From: Nocardioides sp.
GTDB taxonomy: Bacteria; Actinomycetota; Actinomycetes; Propionibacteriales; Nocardioidaceae
Assembly: GCF_030019515.1 (NCBI RefSeq)
Contig: NZ_JASEEQ010000013.1
Location: forward strand, 87,663 to 151,662
DNA length: 64,000 nt
Reading direction: 5' to 3'
Position 1 is the first letter of the stretch. Each line of letters begins with the position of its first letter. This document shows positions 1 to 8,896 of the stretch, in pieces. Both the position numbers and the translations under genes were made by a program. The notes under the pieces were generated by a model. It was given only the letters and a program-made list of their open reading frames with translations, ran no database searches and had not been told where the DNA came from.

Positions 1-1996
1 TGTGGGCCGCGCCGGCGTACGCGCGAGCGAACGAGAGCTGGTGGTCGCTGCCGGCCTCGGCGTTGTCGAGCAGCTTGCGCAGGCCCTGCTCCCAGGTCGC
101 CCGCAGGGCGGACCGGTTCTCCGGGGCCGAGTACAGCGTGGCCGCCTGGGCTGCGTACGTCGGGATCCGGCTCACGCCGAACGCGTCGGTCTCGCTGCCG
201 ATGCCGCTGAGCACGAGCGCGACGAAGTCCGTCGCGCTCATCTCCGCGTCGCGGGTCATGTCCCAGGCCGCTCCCCAGCACAGCGCGCGCGCGAGCGAGT
301 CGTCGAGGGTCGCGATCCCGCCCACGACGGTGGCCAGCGAGCGCTCGTCGAGACGGATCTTTGCGTACGCCAGGTCGCCCTCGTTGAGCAGCAACAGGTC
401 CGGCTGGCGCTGGCCGACGAGCTCGGCGACCTCGGTGAGCGCCCCGGCGACGTCGGTCTCGAAGGAGGTACGGCGGACCAGCCGACGGTTCCCCGCGGCG
501 TCGGGCACCGCGTCGTAGAGGCCCACGCCGAGCCGGTGCCGGCGCAGCGTCGGCTGCTCGGCCGCAGCGGTCTGGCGGATCGCGAAGGAGGAGTAGCTGC
601 CCTCGTCGTCGAGCTCGAACTCGGCCGTCAGCGTGTTCACGCCCGAGGTCTGGAGCCACTCCTGGGCCCACGCCTCGAGGTCCCGGCCCGAGGACGCCTC
701 GAGGGCGGCCAGCAGGTCCTTGAACTCGGTGTTGCCGTACTCGAACTTCTTGAAGTAGGTGCGCACGCCCTTCAGGAAGTTCTCCAGGCCGACCCAGGCG
801 ACCAGCTGCTTGAGCACCGAGGCGCCCTTGGCGTAGGTGATGCCGTCGAAGTTGACCTCGACCGCGCGCAGGTCGACGTTGTCCGCGGCGATCGGGTGGG
901 TGCTGGGCAGCTGGTCCTGGCGGTAGGCCCAGTTCTTGCGGGCGTTGGTGAAGCCCGTCCAGACCTCGGTGAACTCGGTGGCCTCGACCGCCGCGTGGTA
1001 GCAGGCCCACTCGGCGAACGACTCGTTGAGCCACAGGTCGTCCCACCACTTCATGGTCACCAGGTCGCCGAACCACATGTGCGCCATCTCGTGGAGGATG
1101 ACCTCGACCCGGAACTCGTAGAACGCCCGGTCCTGGCGGCTGCGCGGGAGGTACTCGTCGCGCAGCGTGACGCACCCGGCGTTCTCCATCGCGCCCATGT
1201 TGTACTCCGGCACGTAGAGCTGGTCGTACTTGCCGAACGGGTAGGGGTAGTCGAAGGCGTCCTCGAAGTAGCCGAAGCCCTGCTCGGTGATCTTGACCAG
1301 CTCGTCGACGTCGAGGTGCTCCACGAGCGACTGGCGGCAGTAGTGACCCAGCGGGATGTCGCCGTGCTTGCCGCGGTAGACGTGCTGGACCTCGTGGTAC
1401 TCGCCGGCGACGATCGCCGTCACGTAGGTCGACAGCGGCTTGGTCGGGGCGAACCGCCAGACGGCCTTGCCGCTCTGCCCGGCAACGGCCTCGGGCTCGG
1501 GCGACGGGGAGTTCGAGACGACCTTCCACCCCTCGGGGGCGGTGACGGTGAACGTGAACGGCGCCTTCAGGTCGGGCTGCTCGAACGTCGTGTAGACCCG
1601 TCGGGCGTCGGGGACCTCGAACTGCGAGTACGTGTAGACCCGGTCGTCGGCGGGGTCGACGAACCGGTGCAGGCCCTCGCCGGTGCGCGAGTAGGTGCAG
1701 TCGGCCCGCACGACGAGCTCGTTCTCCGCGGCCAGGCCGGTCAGCGCGATCCGGCTGTCGGCGTACGCCGTGGCCGGGTCGACCGACTCGCCGTTCAGCG
1801 TGATCTCGTGGACGGTCGCGTCGACGAGGTCCGCGAACGTCTCGGCGCCGGGCTCGGTGCAGGTGAACCGGATCGTGGTCGTCGAGCCGAAGGTCGCGTC
1901 GCCGGTCGTGAGGTCCAGGTCGATGGAGTACGAGGTGACGTCCAGGAGCGCGGCGCGAGTCGCGGCCTCGTCCCGGGTGAGGTTGGTTCCAGGCAT
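1..1996 (-). CDS. pepN: Aminopeptidase N (M1 family), 3' part missing
   Basis: This is a zinc aminopeptidase of the M1 family that removes N-terminal residues from peptides in the cytoplasm. The window holds about 665 residues from the start codon; the C-terminal helical domain runs off the left edge (the family is usually about 850 residues). The exopeptidase motif GAMEN is seen near residue 267 and the zinc motif HEMAH near residue 302, followed by the downstream Glu in NESFAEW. The start is the ATG whose complement is at 1994-1996, giving the typical beginning MPGTNLTRDEA. It is divergent from the chromate transporter with a 64-bp gap. No defect is visible in the part present. Confidence 0.95.
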   Translation of the reverse strand, partial: MPGTNLTRDEAATRAALLDVTSYSIDLDLTTGDATFGSTTTIRFTCTEPGAETFADLVDATVHEITLNGESVDPATAYADSRIALTGLAAENELVVRADCTYSRTGEGLHRFVDPADDRVYTYSQFEVPDARRVYTTFEQPDLKAPFTFTVTAPEGWKVVSNSPSPEPEAVAGQSGKAVWRFAPTKPLSTYVTAIVAGEYHEVQHVYRGKHGDIPLGHYCRQSLVEHLDVDELVKITEQGFGYFEDAFDYPYPFGKYDQLYVPEYNMGAMENAGCVTLRDEYLPRSRQDRAFYEFRVEVILHEMAHMWFGDLVTMKWWDDLWLNESFAEWACYHAAVEATEFTEVWTGFTNARKNWAYRQDQLPSTHPIAADNVDLRAVEVNFDGITYAKGASVLKQLVAWVGLENFLKGVRTYFKKFEYGNTEFKDLLAALEASSGRDLEAWAQEWLQTSGVNTLTAEFELDDEGSYSSFAIRQTAAAEQPTLRRHRLGVGLYDAVPDAAGNRRLVRRTSFETDVAGALTEVAELVGQRQPDLLLLNEGDLAYAKIRLDERSLATVVGGIATLDDSLARALCWGAAWDMTRDAEMSATDFVALVLSGIGSETDAFGVSRIPTYAAQAATLYSAPENRSALRATWEQGLRKLLDNAEAGSDHQLSFARAYAGAAH

Positions 1997-2060
1997 GCGA
2001 CGCATCCTGCCACCCGGGTCGTGGTCGAGGAAAAGGACATGCGCCCGGCATGATGGGCCT

Positions 2061-3191
<1,131 letters not shown>

Positions 3192-3192
3192 C

Positions 3193-3819
3193 ATGACCTC
3201 CGACACGACCACCGACACCCGTTCCGGCGCTGACTTCTGGTTCGACCCGGCCTGTCCGTTCGCCTGGATCTCGTCGCGGTGGATCCTCGAGGTCGAGAAG
3301 GTCCGCGACATCGAGGTGACCTGGCACATCATGAGCCTGGCCTACCTCAACCAGGACAAGGACGTCTCGGACGACTACCGCGAGTTCCTCTCGACCGCCT
3401 GGGAGCCGGTGCGCGTGCTGATGGCCGCTGAGCAGAAGTACGGCAAGGAGGTCCTGCTGCCGCTGTACACGGCGATGGGCACCCGGATCCACATCGAGAA
3501 GCAGGACCGGGACCGCGCGATGGTCGAGGGGGCGCTCGCGGAGGCCGGTCTCGATCTGACGCTCGCCGACGCCATGGACGACTCGTCGTACGACGAGGCG
3601 ATCGCGCGCTCCCACCACCTCGGCATGGACCAGGTCGGCAACGAGGTCGGCACCCCCACCATCGCGTTCGACGGACGAGCCTTCTTCGGGCCGGTGCTGA
3701 GCAAGGCCCCGCGCGGCGAGGACGCCGGCCGGATGTGGGACGCATTCGTCACACTCTCGGCCTACGAGCACTTCTACGAGCTCAAGCGCAGCCGCACCGA
3801 GACCCTCGACTTCACCTGA
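3193..3819 (+). CDS. DsbA-family thiol oxidoreductase, mycothiol nitroreductase-like
   Basis: This is a 208-residue thioredoxin-fold protein of the DsbA/FrnE type, closest in character to the M. tuberculosis mycothiol-dependent protein Rv2466c. The active-site region FDPACPFAW places the nucleophile at Cys21, followed by Pro-Phe-Ala, so the second cysteine of a CxxC site is absent and the enzyme would be monothiol. The helical insertion (YLNQDKDVSDDYREFL onward) and the cis-Pro loop near GTPTIAFDG fit the family. It starts 1 bp after the chromate transporter and is likely in the same operon, which could suggest a redox or detoxification role. Function is inferred from family only. Confidence 0.8.
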   Translation: MTSDTTTDTRSGADFWFDPACPFAWISSRWILEVEKVRDIEVTWHIMSLAYLNQDKDVSDDYREFLSTAWEPVRVLMAAEQKYGKEVLLPLYTAMGTRIHIEKQDRDRAMVEGALAEAGLDLTLADAMDDSSYDEAIARSHHLGMDQVGNEVGTPTIAFDGRAFFGPVLSKAPRGEDAGRMWDAFVTLSAYEHFYELKRSRTETLDFT

Positions 3820-3829
3820 CCGGCGCCCC

Positions 3830-3835
3830 TAGCGT
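3830..3835 (+). promoter_or_regulatory. -10 box TAGCGT, leaderless start
   Basis: The hexamer ends 6 nt before the ATG at 3842 and no ribosome binding site is present, so transcription probably begins at the start codon. Confidence 0.55.
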
Positions 3836-3841
3836 GGGTGC

Positions 3842-4393
3842 ATGACGACCCACCACGCGCAGGCCGACTGGGGCGACGACGTCCGGGTGCTCGCGCGAGC
3901 GCTCGACCAGGCCGGCGACGTGCTCGACCAGGTGCATCGGGACCTCCTCGAGAGACCGACGCCCTGCGCTGACTGGGACGTCGCGGCCCTCGCCGACCAC
4001 CTGGTGGCGACGCCCGCGAACTTCCTCGCGATGGCCCGCGGCGAGCAGCCGGACTGGTCGGCCCCGGCGCACGTCACCGAGGAGTGGGGCCCGGCGTTCC
4101 GCGTCGCGGCCGACGACCTGATCCACTGGTGGCACGAGCACGGCGGTGAGACGGAGTCGAGCGCGGACATGGCCACCGCCGAGCTCGCCGTGCACACCTG
4201 GGACCTGGCGCGGGCGATCGGCTTCCCCGTCGAGCGGCTCGACCGGGAGGTCGCCACCCGGGCGCTGGAGCTCCTGCGGTCCGGCCTGACGCCGGAGAAC
4301 CGCAGCGGGGTGTTCGGCCCGGAGCAGTCGGCCGCCGAGGACGCCGGGACCTACGAGCGGCTCGCCGCGTTCGCCGGACGCCCGATCGACTGA
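3842..4393 (+). CDS. Maleylpyruvate isomerase-family mycothiol-dependent protein (TIGR03086-like)
   Basis: This is a 183-residue protein of the DinB-like/maleylpyruvate isomerase N-terminal fold, a four-helix bundle in which characterised actinobacterial members use mycothiol and a metal. The signature TPCADWDVAALADHLV is seen at about residues 40-55, with a second conserved stretch AVHTWDLARAIG near residue 118; the histidines in these segments are probable metal ligands. The C-terminus ends FAGRPID, typical of the TIGR03086 group. It follows the thiol oxidoreductase by 22 bp but has its own likely leaderless promoter. The next gene is convergent. The specific substrate cannot be told. Confidence 0.8.
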   Translation: MTTHHAQADWGDDVRVLARALDQAGDVLDQVHRDLLERPTPCADWDVAALADHLVATPANFLAMARGEQPDWSAPAHVTEEWGPAFRVAADDLIHWWHEHGGETESSADMATAELAVHTWDLARAIGFPVERLDREVATRALELLRSGLTPENRSGVFGPEQSAAEDAGTYERLAAFAGRPID

Positions 4394-4411
4394 CCCGCCG
4401 GGCCGCCCCGG

Positions 4412-5092
4412 TCAGGTGCTCGCGGCGCCGCCGGCGGCCGTCGTCGCCGCGACCGCGGTGATGGCTGCCGTGGCGGCGACGATCGCGTCGCGGACCGCCT
4501 TGGCGGCCCAGTCGCCCTTCGCGATCTGCTTGGCCCGCTTGCGGACCTCGCCGGCGGAGAGGCCCTCGTGGTCGACCACCAAGTGCTGCTTGTCGATGGC
4601 CGACAGCAGCGCGACCAGCGCGCCGGTGCGCTCGTCCGGCTCGACCCCCTGGACGAGGACGGCGGTCAGCAGCCGGCGGACCTCCTGCTCGCGGCCGGAG
4701 TCGACCGCGGGCCAGCGGGTGCGCGGGAACAGCCCCAGCACCCGGTCGTCGTGACGCTCGAGGACGCCGCGTGCGGCGAGCCGCTCGGCGAGCGCGTCGC
4801 GCGTGCCCCTGCCGAGCCGGTCCACGAGGTCCCGCGCGGTGCGCGGCTTCGCCGCCACGACGTCGTACGCCGTGCGCAGCACCGGGTCCTGCGGAGCCGC
4901 TCCCGCGACCGCTCGGACCCTCGCGGCGTGCCACACGCCCGTCGTCTCCTCGACCTCCACCGCGCCCGTGGTCGCGAGCTCAACCAGGAGGGCTCCGCCC
5001 AGCACGGTCTGCGGATAGGACGTCAGGGTGAGCTTGCCGCTGTCGTCGTCGAGCAGCAGGAGGAGCAGGTCCTCCGCGATGAGGGTGTCCAC
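4412..5092 (-). CDS. GPP34 family phosphoprotein
   Basis: This is a 226-residue member of the GPP34 (Golgi phosphoprotein 3) family. Eukaryotic members bind phosphatidylinositol 4-phosphate at the Golgi; many actinobacteria carry soluble homologues of unknown role. The characteristic N-terminus is visible (MDTLIAEDLLLLLLDDDSGKL, then GGALLVELATTG), as is the later stretch QEVRRLLTAVLVQG. The GTG start at 5092 lies 7 nt after a TAGCGT hexamer read on this strand, suggesting leaderless transcription. It is divergent from metG and convergent with the preceding gene (18-bp gap). The C-terminus is alanine/threonine-rich. Confidence 0.85.
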   Translation of the reverse strand: MDTLIAEDLLLLLLDDDSGKLTLTSYPQTVLGGALLVELATTGAVEVEETTGVWHAARVRAVAGAAPQDPVLRTAYDVVAAKPRTARDLVDRLGRGTRDALAERLAARGVLERHDDRVLGLFPRTRWPAVDSGREQEVRRLLTAVLVQGVEPDERTGALVALLSAIDKQHLVVDHEGLSAGEVRKRAKQIAKGDWAAKAVRDAIVAATAAITAVAATTAAGGAAST

Positions 5093-5099
5093 CGGACCG

Positions 5100-5105
5100 A
5101 CGCTA
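5100..5105 (-). promoter_or_regulatory. -10 box TAGCGT, leaderless start
   Basis: Read on the minus strand, the hexamer lies 7 nt before the GTG start of the GPP34 gene. It sits 37 bp from the divergent metG -10 box. Confidence 0.5.
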
Positions 5106-5142
5106 GCGCGATGCGGCGGTCAGGACCCGGGTCCCAGGTCCC

Positions 5143-5148
5143 TAGGAT
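5143..5148 (+). promoter_or_regulatory. -10 box TAGGAT of metG, leaderless start
   Basis: The hexamer ends 6 nt before the metG ATG, with no Shine-Dalgarno sequence between. Confidence 0.55.
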
Positions 5149-5154
5149 TGCCTC

Positions 5155-6942
5155 ATGAGTCATGTCCTCTCCGCCGTCGCCTGGCCGTACGCCAACGGTC
5201 CGCGCCACATCGGCCACGTGGCCGGTTTCGGCGTGCCGTCCGACGTCTTCAGCCGGTACATGCGGATGGCGGGGCACGACGTCTTGATGGTCTCCGGGTC
5301 GGACGAGCACGGCACGCCGATCCTGATCGCCGCCGACGAGGCGGGTCTCTCCCCGCAGGAGCTGGCCGACCGCAACCACCGGGTCATCGCCGAGGACCTG
5401 ACCTCGCTCGGCCTGACCTACGACCTCTACACGCGCACGACGACGCGCAACCACCACGCGGTCGTGCAGGAGCTGTTCCTGGGGGTCTACGAGAACGGCT
5501 ACTTCGTCGAGCAGACGACGTACGGCGCGATCTCGCCCTCGACCGGACGGACGCTGCCGGACCGCTATATCGAGGGCACCTGCCCGATCTGCGGCTACGA
5601 CGGCGCGCGTGGCGACCAGTGCGACAACTGCGGCAACCAGCTCGACCCGCACGACCTGATCGACCCGCGCTCGAAGATCAACGGCGAGGCGCCGGAGTTC
5701 ATCGAGACCCAGCACTTCTTCCTGGACCTGCCCGCGCTGGCCGACGCGCTGGGGGAGTGGCTCGACGGTCGCGAGGCGACCGGCCTCTGGCGGCCGAACG
5801 TGATCCGGTTCAGCCAGAACATCCTCAAGGAGATCCGGCCGCGGGCGATGACCCGTGACATCGACTGGGGCATCGCCGTGCCGCTCGACGGCTGGCGGGA
5901 GAACCCGACCAAGAAGCTCTACGTGTGGTTCGACGCGGTGATCGGCTACCTGTCGGCGTCCATCGAGTGGGCCCGCCGCATCGGTGACGACCAGCGGTGG
6001 CGGGAGTGGTGGAACGACCCCGAAGCGCTGTCGTACTACTTCATGGGCAAGGACAACATCACCTTCCACAGCCAGATCTGGCCGGCCGAGCTGCTGGCCT
6101 ACTCCGGGAAGGGCGCGAAGGGCGGCTCGCCGCGCGAGTACGGCGAGCTGAACCTGCCCACCGAGGTGGTCTCCTCGGAGTTCCTGACGATGGAGGGCCG
6201 CAAGTTCTCCTCCTCCAAGCGGGTCGTGATCTACGTGCGCGACCTGCTCAGCCGCTACCAGCCCGACGCGTTCCGCTACTTCGTGGCGGCGGCGGGCCCG
6301 GAGAACCAGGACTCCGACTTCACCTGGTCGGAGTTCGTGCGCCGCACCAACGACGAGCTCGTCGCGGGCTGGGGCAACCTGGTCAACCGCACGGCCACGC
6401 TGATCGCGAAGAACTTCGGCGAGATCCCGAAGGCCGGCGAGCTGACCGCCGATGACCAGGCCCTGCTCGACTCGGTCGGGGCGGCGTTCGGCACCGTCGG
6501 CGACCTGATCGGCCGGCACCGGCAGAAGCAGGCGATCGGCGAGGCGATGCGTGCGGTCGCGGAGGTCAACAAGTACGTCTCCGACTCCGAGCCCTGGAAG
6601 ATCAAGGACGACCCCGACCGCCTCGGCACGATCCTGCACGTGGTCGCGCAGTGCGTGGCCGACCTCAACCTGGTGCTGAGCCCGTTCCTGCCGTTCGCGG
6701 CCAACGAGGTGGACAAGGCGCTCGGCGGAGCCGGCGACCTCGCGCCGATGCCGCGGATCGAGGAGGTCGACGACCTCGACGGGGGCGCGCCGTACCCGAT
6801 CATCACCGGCGAGTACTCCGGCTTCCCCGCCTGGCAGCGCCGGCCGATCGTGCCCGGCACCCCGGTCTCGAAGCCCACGCCGATCTTCACCAAGCTCGAT
6901 CCGTCGATCGTCGACGAGGAGCTCGCCCGGCTGGCGGACTGA
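5155..6942 (+). CDS. metG: Methionine-tRNA ligase
   Basis: This cytoplasmic enzyme charges initiator and elongator tRNA(Met) with methionine using ATP. The 595-residue protein shows the class I signature HIGH at residues 18-21, the CP-domain zinc knuckle with Cys143, Cys146, Cys156 and Cys159, and a KMSKS-equivalent loop KFSSSK starting at residue 350. The anticodon-binding helical domain follows (NLVNRTATLIAK and after). There is no C-terminal tRNA-binding EMAP-like domain, so this is the short MetG type. The ATG at 5155 is fixed by the conserved start MSHVLSAVAWPYANG. The downstream gene is convergent. Confidence 0.97.
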   Translation: MSHVLSAVAWPYANGPRHIGHVAGFGVPSDVFSRYMRMAGHDVLMVSGSDEHGTPILIAADEAGLSPQELADRNHRVIAEDLTSLGLTYDLYTRTTTRNHHAVVQELFLGVYENGYFVEQTTYGAISPSTGRTLPDRYIEGTCPICGYDGARGDQCDNCGNQLDPHDLIDPRSKINGEAPEFIETQHFFLDLPALADALGEWLDGREATGLWRPNVIRFSQNILKEIRPRAMTRDIDWGIAVPLDGWRENPTKKLYVWFDAVIGYLSASIEWARRIGDDQRWREWWNDPEALSYYFMGKDNITFHSQIWPAELLAYSGKGAKGGSPREYGELNLPTEVVSSEFLTMEGRKFSSSKRVVIYVRDLLSRYQPDAFRYFVAAAGPENQDSDFTWSEFVRRTNDELVAGWGNLVNRTATLIAKNFGEIPKAGELTADDQALLDSVGAAFGTVGDLIGRHRQKQAIGEAMRAVAEVNKYVSDSEPWKIKDDPDRLGTILHVVAQCVADLNLVLSPFLPFAANEVDKALGGAGDLAPMPRIEEVDDLDGGAPYPIITGEYSGFPAWQRRPIVPGTPVSKPTPIFTKLDPSIVDEELARLAD

Positions 6943-6967
6943 GACGACACGCCCCATCCGCTCGGCC

Positions 6968-7393
6968 TCAGGCGTCCCGGACCCGCCCGCGCAGCGACTT
7001 GGTCCGTCCGCGCTGCTTCTTGGCGTCCAGCCGGCGCTGCTGGGAGCCGCGGGTCGGCTTGGTCGGGCGACGGGGTGGGGGCGGCGGTGCGAGGGCCTCG
7101 CGGAGCCGCTCGGCGAGCCGCTCCCGGGCGGCGACCCGGTTGCGGTGCTGGGAGCGGTGCTCGGTGGCGACCACCCGCACCGGCGAGCCGAGCCGGCCGA
7201 CGACCCGGGCACGCTGAGCGTCGGTGAGGACCGTCGACACGGCCGCGTCGTACTCCAGCTCGACGCGGCTGTCGGTGGTGTTCACCGACTGCCCGCCCGG
7301 CCCCGGCGACCGGGAGAAACGCTCCACCAGCTCGGCCTCCGGGACCACGAGGCCGGAGGGCAGGCCCGGCCCGGGCGGGACGACGAGGTTCAT
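6968..7393 (-). CDS. arfB: Peptidyl-tRNA hydrolase ArfB / ribosome rescue factor
   Basis: This 141-residue protein has a class I release-factor domain without codon-recognition domains. ArfB (YaeJ) rescues ribosomes stalled on non-stop mRNA by hydrolysing peptidyl-tRNA. The GGQ catalytic motif is at residues 33-35 within SPGPGGQSVNTTDSRVEL, and the C-terminus is a lysine/arginine-rich tail (KKQRGRTKSLRGRVRDA) of the kind that enters the empty mRNA channel. It starts 7 bp after the stop of the CoA-binding gene upstream on the same strand, so both are likely one transcript. Confidence 0.9.
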   Translation of the reverse strand: MNLVVPPGPGLPSGLVVPEAELVERFSRSPGPGGQSVNTTDSRVELEYDAAVSTVLTDAQRARVVGRLGSPVRVVATEHRSQHRNRVAARERLAERLREALAPPPPPRRPTKPTRGSQQRRLDAKKQRGRTKSLRGRVRDA

Positions 7394-7400
7394 CCGCCGC

Positions 7401-7811
7401 TCAGCGCCGCTTGCGCCACTCGATCGCGGGGCAGGTGTCCATCACCATCGGGACGCCCGCCTGCGTCGTCCGCGCGAACGCGTCCTCGTCGATCACGCCG
7501 AGCTGGAACCACACGGCCTTCGCGCCGATGGTGACGGCCTGGTCGGCGAACTCACCGGCCGCCTCGGAGCGCCGGAAGACGTCCACGACGTCCACGGGGA
7601 ACGGGATGTCGGCCAGGGTCGGGTAGCCCGGCTCGCCCAGCACCGTCGGGGCGTCCGGGTGCACCGGGACGATCCGCTTCCCGCGCTGTTGGAGCAGGGC
7701 GGCGATGGAGTACGCCGTCCGGCTCGGGTCGCCGGAGAGACCCACGACCGCCCAGGTCTCGCAGTCGTCGAGCATGAACCGGACCCGCTCCGGGTCCTGC
7801 CAGTCCGCCAT
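7401..7811 (-). CDS. CoA-binding protein (YccU-like)
   Basis: This is a 136-residue single-domain protein of the CoA_binding_2 (YccU) family with a Rossmann-type fold; such domains bind CoA, but the physiological role is unknown. The nucleotide-binding turn VVGLSGDPSRTAYSIA is near residues 22-37, and the conserved segments VVDVFRR and VWFQLGV are present. A late DTCPAIE motif contains the conserved Cys. The ATG is preceded at 6 nt by TAGGCT on this strand, so it is probably leaderless. It leads the two-gene unit with arfB. Confidence 0.85.
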   Translation of the reverse strand: MADWQDPERVRFMLDDCETWAVVGLSGDPSRTAYSIAALLQQRGKRIVPVHPDAPTVLGEPGYPTLADIPFPVDVVDVFRRSEAAGEFADQAVTIGAKAVWFQLGVIDEDAFARTTQAGVPMVMDTCPAIEWRKRR

Positions 7812-7817
7812 GGTCCC

Positions 7818-7823
7818 AGCCTA
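7818..7823 (-). promoter_or_regulatory. -10 box TAGGCT, leaderless start
   Basis: On the minus strand the hexamer ends 6 nt before the ATG of the CoA-binding gene. Confidence 0.55.
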
Positions 7824-7907
7824 GTCAGGAGGGAAATCGCAGGAATCGATCAGAGTTCTGAGGTTCTGGCCCCGGCCGCGTCGCGGAGGAGTTACCGTGA
7901 CCCGATC

Positions 7908-7931
7908 TCGCGCTACCGAGTGGTAGCGCGA
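7908..7931. promoter_or_regulatory. Perfect 10-bp inverted repeat upstream of a secreted-protein gene
   Basis: Arms 7908-7917 (TCGCGCTACC) and 7922-7931 (GGTAGCGCGA) are separated by GAGT. It lies 29 bp before the ATG at 7961, so it is either an operator for a dimeric repressor or a hairpin in the 5' leader of the mRNA. Confidence 0.5.
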
Positions 7932-7960
7932 CCTGAGTTGCTCGGGAGGGAGCACTTTCC

Positions 7961-8788
7961 ATGAATCTTCGCAGTCTTGCCACCCGCACCGCGGTAGCCG
8001 GTGCCGTCTCCGCCCTCGCTGCTGGTGCGCTGGTCGGCGCCACCACCAGCGCGGCCGAGGCGGCCGACGTCACCGGTACGTACACCTGCTCGGCGCTTGG
8101 GAGCGTGCTGGGCGACTTCCCGCTGGCGATCTCGGTGCCGCTGCTCCCGCCGACCGCGCCCGCGGGCCTGACCATCACCCCGCTGCTCGGCGTGGAGGCC
8201 CACCTCACCGTTCCCTCGGTTCTCCTGCAGGGCGCCGGGATCGACGGTGGCACCGTCGATGACTTCGGGATGACTCTCGGTGCGGCGACGATCGGGGCTC
8301 CGCTCACCGTCACGGACATCACCGACAACGGCAACGGGACCTCCACGGTGAACGCCACCGGCATCAACGAGACGTTCACCACCCCGAAGGCTGGGACCTA
8401 CGACGTCAAGCTGCCGGGGGCCTTCACGTTCTCCAGCACGTCCCACGGGAGCCCGAGTGTGCCGGTCGCGTGCTCGACCGACGCGCCGGCGACCCTCGGC
8501 ACTGTCACGCTGGGGAAGCAGGCCAGCGAGATGACGGTGAAGGCCGTCAGGAGGCACAAGGTCAACGTGACCGTGACGAACGAGTACAGCACGCCGTCCG
8601 GCAAGGTCGTCGCCAAGGTCGGCAAGAAGGCTTTCTCCGAGAAGCTCAACAGCAACGGCAAGACCGTCTTCACCTTCCCGAAGGCGCTGAAGGGCAAGAA
8701 GGCCGTCTTCAGCTACAAGGGAGACGGGTTCACCGCTGGTGACAGCAAGGACGCGGCCGGGAAGCCGATCTCGGCCATCATCAAGTGA
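7961..8788 (+). CDS. Secreted protein of unknown function with Ig-like C-terminus
   Basis: This 275-residue protein is probably exported. Residues 1-35 form a signal peptide (basic start MNLRSLATR, alanine-rich core, AEA-like cleavage site). The mature part opens with a segment VTGTYTCSALGS that, with the later VPVACS, could give a disulfide, a pattern seen in actinobacterial DUF6801-like secreted proteins. The last 90 residues (VTVTNEYSTPSGKVVAKVGKKAF to FSYKGDGFTAGDS) look like a bacterial Ig-like beta-sandwich repeat. A good ribosome binding site (GGGAGGG at 7945-7951) supports the start. A strong hairpin follows the stop. No enzymatic motif is visible. Confidence 0.75.
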   Translation: MNLRSLATRTAVAGAVSALAAGALVGATTSAAEAADVTGTYTCSALGSVLGDFPLAISVPLLPPTAPAGLTITPLLGVEAHLTVPSVLLQGAGIDGGTVDDFGMTLGAATIGAPLTVTDITDNGNGTSTVNATGINETFTTPKAGTYDVKLPGAFTFSSTSHGSPSVPVACSTDAPATLGTVTLGKQASEMTVKAVRRHKVNVTVTNEYSTPSGKVVAKVGKKAFSEKLNSNGKTVFTFPKALKGKKAVFSYKGDGFTAGDSKDAAGKPISAIIK

Positions 8789-8811
8789 CGCCCTGATCCA
8801 ACGCGAACCGA

Positions 8812-8849
8812 CGAACGCCCGGCCGGGTTCTGCCCCGGCCGGGCGTTCG
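8812..8849 (+). terminator. Hairpin terminator, 16-bp perfect stem
   Basis: Arms 8812-8827 and 8834-8849 pair perfectly around a 6-nt loop, 24 bp after the stop of the secreted-protein gene. No U-tract follows, as is usual in high-GC actinobacteria. Confidence 0.8.
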
Positions 8850-8883
8850 CATGCCCGGCCCGGACAGCACGGTTGCCCGTGGA

Positions 8884-8889
8884 TAGAGT
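8884..8889 (+). promoter_or_regulatory. -10 box TAGAGT, leaderless start
   Basis: The hexamer ends 7 nt before the ATG at 8897 and supports that start over an in-frame TTG at 8873, which lies upstream of the box. Confidence 0.55.
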
Positions 8890-8896
8890 CCGACCC

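Noticed and set aside
2..2053. 683-residue open frame on the plus strand
   Set aside because: It is antisense to pepN, which has clear GAMEN and HEMAH motifs; the plus-strand translation is low-complexity Arg/Val/Leu typical of a shadow frame in GC-rich DNA.
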